Assembly (NCBI RefSeq): GCF_014174405.1
Contig: NZ_JACEGA010000001.1
Span: 742,001-806,000 of the forward strand
Direction: 5' to 3'
DNA length: 64,000 nt
Source: Variimorphobacter saccharofermentans
GTDB lineage: Bacteria; Bacillota; Clostridia; Lachnospirales; Lachnospiraceae
Shown here piece by piece: positions 61,994 through 64,000 of this stretch (the stretch's first letter is position 1; each line of letters starts with the position of its first letter). Below the pieces are notes generated by a model that was not told the DNA's origin, made no database searches, and worked only from the letters and a program-made list of their open reading frames with translations. The position numbers and the translations under genes are program-made.

Positions 61994-62083
61994 CAAATTG
62001 AACCATCGATAATTCTACAATCAGGCCGATACATTTCGAATGTAGGATAGATGCCTGTTAGAATTTCCGATGGCTTCAATTTG
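61994..62083. repeat. Imperfect palindrome between convergent genes (element D)
   Basis: CAAATTGAA-CCATCG (61994-62008) pairs with CGATGG-TTCAATTTG (62068-62083). Internal pairs ATTCTA/TAGAAT and CAGGC/GCCTG enclose a small ACATTTCGAATGT hairpin. No strong T tract follows on either strand. Confidence 0.65.
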
Positions 62084-62175
62084 CGAAACTATGAAAACGG
62101 AAGAAGAAAAAATATATTGATATTATACCACATAATTCAAATAAAGGTAGTCTTTTTTTTAAAATTAAAAAAATG

Positions 62176-62976
62176 TTAACATTTACAATTTTCTCTATAT
62201 TCTAATACTCTTTTCGATATACGAAGCTTCTGAAATAAAGAAGCATAAGTAATCTCGTCCATTCCATCTATAAAATTCTGCGGAAAATTCTTGTGAATTC
62301 CTTTGTTTTTTAATATAAGTGAAGCTTTGTTATATGCGATCGCAGCTTCTGCTTCTGTTGAATAACGACCTATCAGATAATCTCCATTCAGATGTATTTT
62401 AGCAATGTATAGAGGCTTGCCTTTATGCTGCTTTCTTATTACACCATGAAAATGATTGATAATATTGACGTTATGATACCGGAAGTCATAGGGATCACCA
62501 TTGACAAACTCATAGTCCCTTCCTAGTACAGCATAATTCTTAATTCCATAACGGGAAAGAATATTAACCTGCATTCCGTAATCCGATACAAAGAGGTGAC
62601 CGCCCCGCTTTAGAATCTTATGATGGGCATAATAAAACAGATCCTCAGCATCGAACTTCAGACAGTAATCAGGATCAATATAATATAAGAAGTAACGCTT
62701 CTTAATATAAATGGGATTTTTAAAGTAAATGTTGTTATCTCTAAAGTTAATAAGAACGACCCATTTGTGGAAGCTTAGGATACAGGAAGGGGGATAATCC
62801 TCAATACCCCATTCAGAAGGGAGTGTTAGTATTTCTGAGGCCAGTAAATATGCCTGGTTTGCCTGAGCTTCAGTAATATAACTCCCGAGACTGATATGCT
62901 TCCCGTGATACGTAATGGACGCTCTGTAATAATTACTACCGTCCTTCTTCGTTGCTGAATATACTCCCGGTAACAA
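62176..62976 (-). CDS. Protein with two AP2-like domains
   Basis: This 266-residue minus-strand protein has two AP2/ERF-like segments. The first, at residues 4-50, is GVYSATKKDGSNYYRASITY then LGSYITEAQANQAYLLASEIL. The second, at about 187-240, is HGVIRKQHKGKPLYIAKIHL then IGRYSTEAEAAIAYNKASLIL. Between them, YDFRYHNVNIINH resembles the end of an HNH homing-endonuclease domain, but no catalytic HNH set is clear. It may be a DNA-binding protein derived from an AP2-HNH endonuclease. The start is TTG, supported by a near-perfect GGAGGTGAT eight bases before it. Confidence 0.72.
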   Translation of the reverse strand: MLPGVYSATKKDGSNYYRASITYHGKHISLGSYITEAQANQAYLLASEILTLPSEWGIEDYPPSCILSFHKWVVLINFRDNNIYFKNPIYIKKRYFLYYIDPDYCLKFDAEDLFYYAHHKILKRGGHLFVSDYGMQVNILSRYGIKNYAVLGRDYEFVNGDPYDFRYHNVNIINHFHGVIRKQHKGKPLYIAKIHLNGDYLIGRYSTEAEAAIAYNKASLILKNKGIHKNFPQNFIDGMDEITYASLFQKLRISKRVLEYRENCKC

Positions 62977-63362
62977 TGAGGTATCACCTCCACTTTGTAA
63001 TCGATTACCAATTAGCTTAATTATAGCTGATTACAGCCTGAATCGCAAGAAGCGACAAAATCTCAGCGTAGCCAGGGAACTATTTCGGACCGACATATAA
63101 AATGTTAACGAAATATTAAATTCCATATATGTAGAACGGCCCTATTTTCAATGAATTCCGTACTAGCGTAGTAGAAAAATGCATAAAATTGAGAGAGTGT
63201 AAGTAAAATATTTAATAAATAGTTAACAAATTGTTAAAATTATCTTGTGAAAAATATATAAATTGAATTCGTATATGCGATGAAAGATTAGCATAATTAA
63301 CAGTTGATGGAAAATGAAGGTAATCGATTATCATGGCAAATAACGAAAATAGGGTCTAGTTA
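62977..63362. other. AT-rich divergent intergenic region
   Basis: This very AT-rich stretch separates the AP2-like gene from the last gene. It holds several GTTAAC-like and TTGTTAA motifs and no gene that I can support. Confidence 0.4.
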
Positions 63363-63391
63363 TTGACATGAAAAATTTGGTTGAATATAAT
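63363..63391 (+). promoter_or_regulatory. Promoter of the last gene
   Basis: TTGACA (63363-63368), 17 bases, TATAAT (63386-63391), a full consensus match, about 80 bases before the ATG. Confidence 0.85.
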
Positions 63392-63473
63392 GCATGATAG
63401 CGTTACCAATTATACCAGAAAATGGAAACGCAAATTACTTATGATGGAAAATATAAGAAAAGAGGAAAGGTTT

Positions 63474-64000
63474 ATGTCTATAATAAATTCGTTTCTTCAA
63501 AAGAGAAAAATGCATGAAAACCATCATGGCATCTTTATGGTTGCGATTGCATATATTCTGTCCTTTGTAATGCTGGTTCTTGGATCTGATGTATTTTATA
63601 ATATCAATTCCGCAGCCGCAGGCATTAACATGGTTACTGAAGAAGAAACAAACGAAGCCACGAATAATGAAGTAGTGGTAGGACAAATAATGAAGGCTAA
63701 TTTACAGCAGGTACAGCTTGTTAATCCCTATGGAATAGCAGCTGGCCAGGATAACAGTGCAGATACTCAGGGTAGTATCCAGCCACAAGGAATGGATACA
63801 CCTAAGAAATCTATTCAGATTAGTACGACATCTGAAGCTGCTGTCAATGATTTTCAACCTGAGAATCAGGATACCATATGGCTCTTAGGTAACGCTATGA
63901 GTGGTGCTGAATATGATATCCTTATGGATCAGGCGGCGGAAAAGGTATTGCTGGACAAAAAGAGCAAGAAGGACAAGAAGTCAGACAAGAACAAGAAGGA
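63474..64000 (+). CDS. Exported or membrane-anchored protein, truncated by window edge
   Basis: The gene is open to the last base (at least 175 codons). It starts MSIINSFLQKRKMHENHHG, then has a hydrophobic segment (about residues 21-41, FMVAIAYILSFVMLVLG) that is either a signal peptide or an anchor, and a Gln/Asn/Thr-rich external part. The last visible stretch is extremely lysine-rich (KKSKKDKKSDKNKK). No domain is recognisable; a wall hydrolase or other domain may follow. ATG 63474 has GAGGAAAGG upstream; an in-frame ATG at 63441 is the alternative. A consensus promoter precedes it. Confidence 0.75.
   Translation, partial: MSIINSFLQKRKMHENHHGIFMVAIAYILSFVMLVLGSDVFYNINSAAAGINMVTEEETNEATNNEVVVGQIMKANLQQVQLVNPYGIAAGQDNSADTQGSIQPQGMDTPKKSIQISTTSEAAVNDFQPENQDTIWLLGNAMSGAEYDILMDQAAEKVLLDKKSKKDKKSDKNKK

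Overview
The window looks like chromosome from an anaerobic, low-GC Firmicute of class Clostridia, most likely family Lachnospiraceae (a Lachnoclostridium/Anaerocolumna-like organism). That placement is inferred from AT-rich DNA, strong GGAGG-type ribosome binding sites, oxygen-defence proteins of strict anaerobes (rubrerythrin, desulfoferrodoxin), a YesM/YesN regulatory pair beside an LplABC-type sugar ABC transporter, and a dgt-dnaG-rpoD-trmK block. There is no 16S gene to confirm it. I see no transposase, integrase, phage gene, tRNA gene or CRISPR array.

Layout: 0-1 kb oxidative-stress pair. 1-8 kb accessory genes: a lipoprotein, a TetR regulator with tandem operators and a CPBP membrane protease, a NUDIX-aminoglycoside phosphotransferase fusion, a secreted PPC-like protein and several orphans. 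8-18 kb polysaccharide utilisation: a GH16 glucanase lipoprotein, a parvulin-type foldase, a sugar ABC transporter, and its likely two-component system. 18-22 kb cyclic-di-AMP operon (two membrane proteins, CdaA, CdaR, HPr). 22-24 kb leuA behind a roughly 400-nt leader. 24-34 kb cell-surface polymer locus: GT2-TagF fusion, TagGH-type exporter, TagD, two more TagF-like enzymes, then a convergent LCP ligase and an initiating sugar-phosphate transferase. 34-38 kb HtrA protease, a divergent ClpX and a zinc-ribbon protein. 38-44 kb branched-chain amino acid ABC transporter livKHMGF and a cytidylate-kinase-like protein. 45-49 kb aminotransferases, a CheY-like receiver, queH and zinc-ribbon/DUF2085 proteins. 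49-52 kb Fur-box-controlled feoAB plus a 55-codon FeoB-associated gene. 52-59 kb dgt, dnaG, rpoD, trmK and a uridine-kinase-like protein. 59-60 kb rnpB on the minus strand. 60-62 kb an OmpR-type two-component pair. 62-64 kb an AP2-like protein and an envelope protein cut by the window edge.

The strongest unexplained signal is non-coding. Family A is a set of about 180-220 bp hairpin elements, five full copies and one core-less copy, always between genes. The arms differ between copies but stay complementary, and they enclose a conserved asymmetric internal motif. Family B is a second long-hairpin family of about 210 bp, present twice in opposite orientations, with compensatory changes between copies. 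Each B copy has a different short tandem repeat on the same side. Two further long imperfect palindromes, at 36.4 and 62.0 kb, may be additional element types. These could be MITE-like mobile hairpins, structured RNAs or both. Sequence inspection alone cannot decide.
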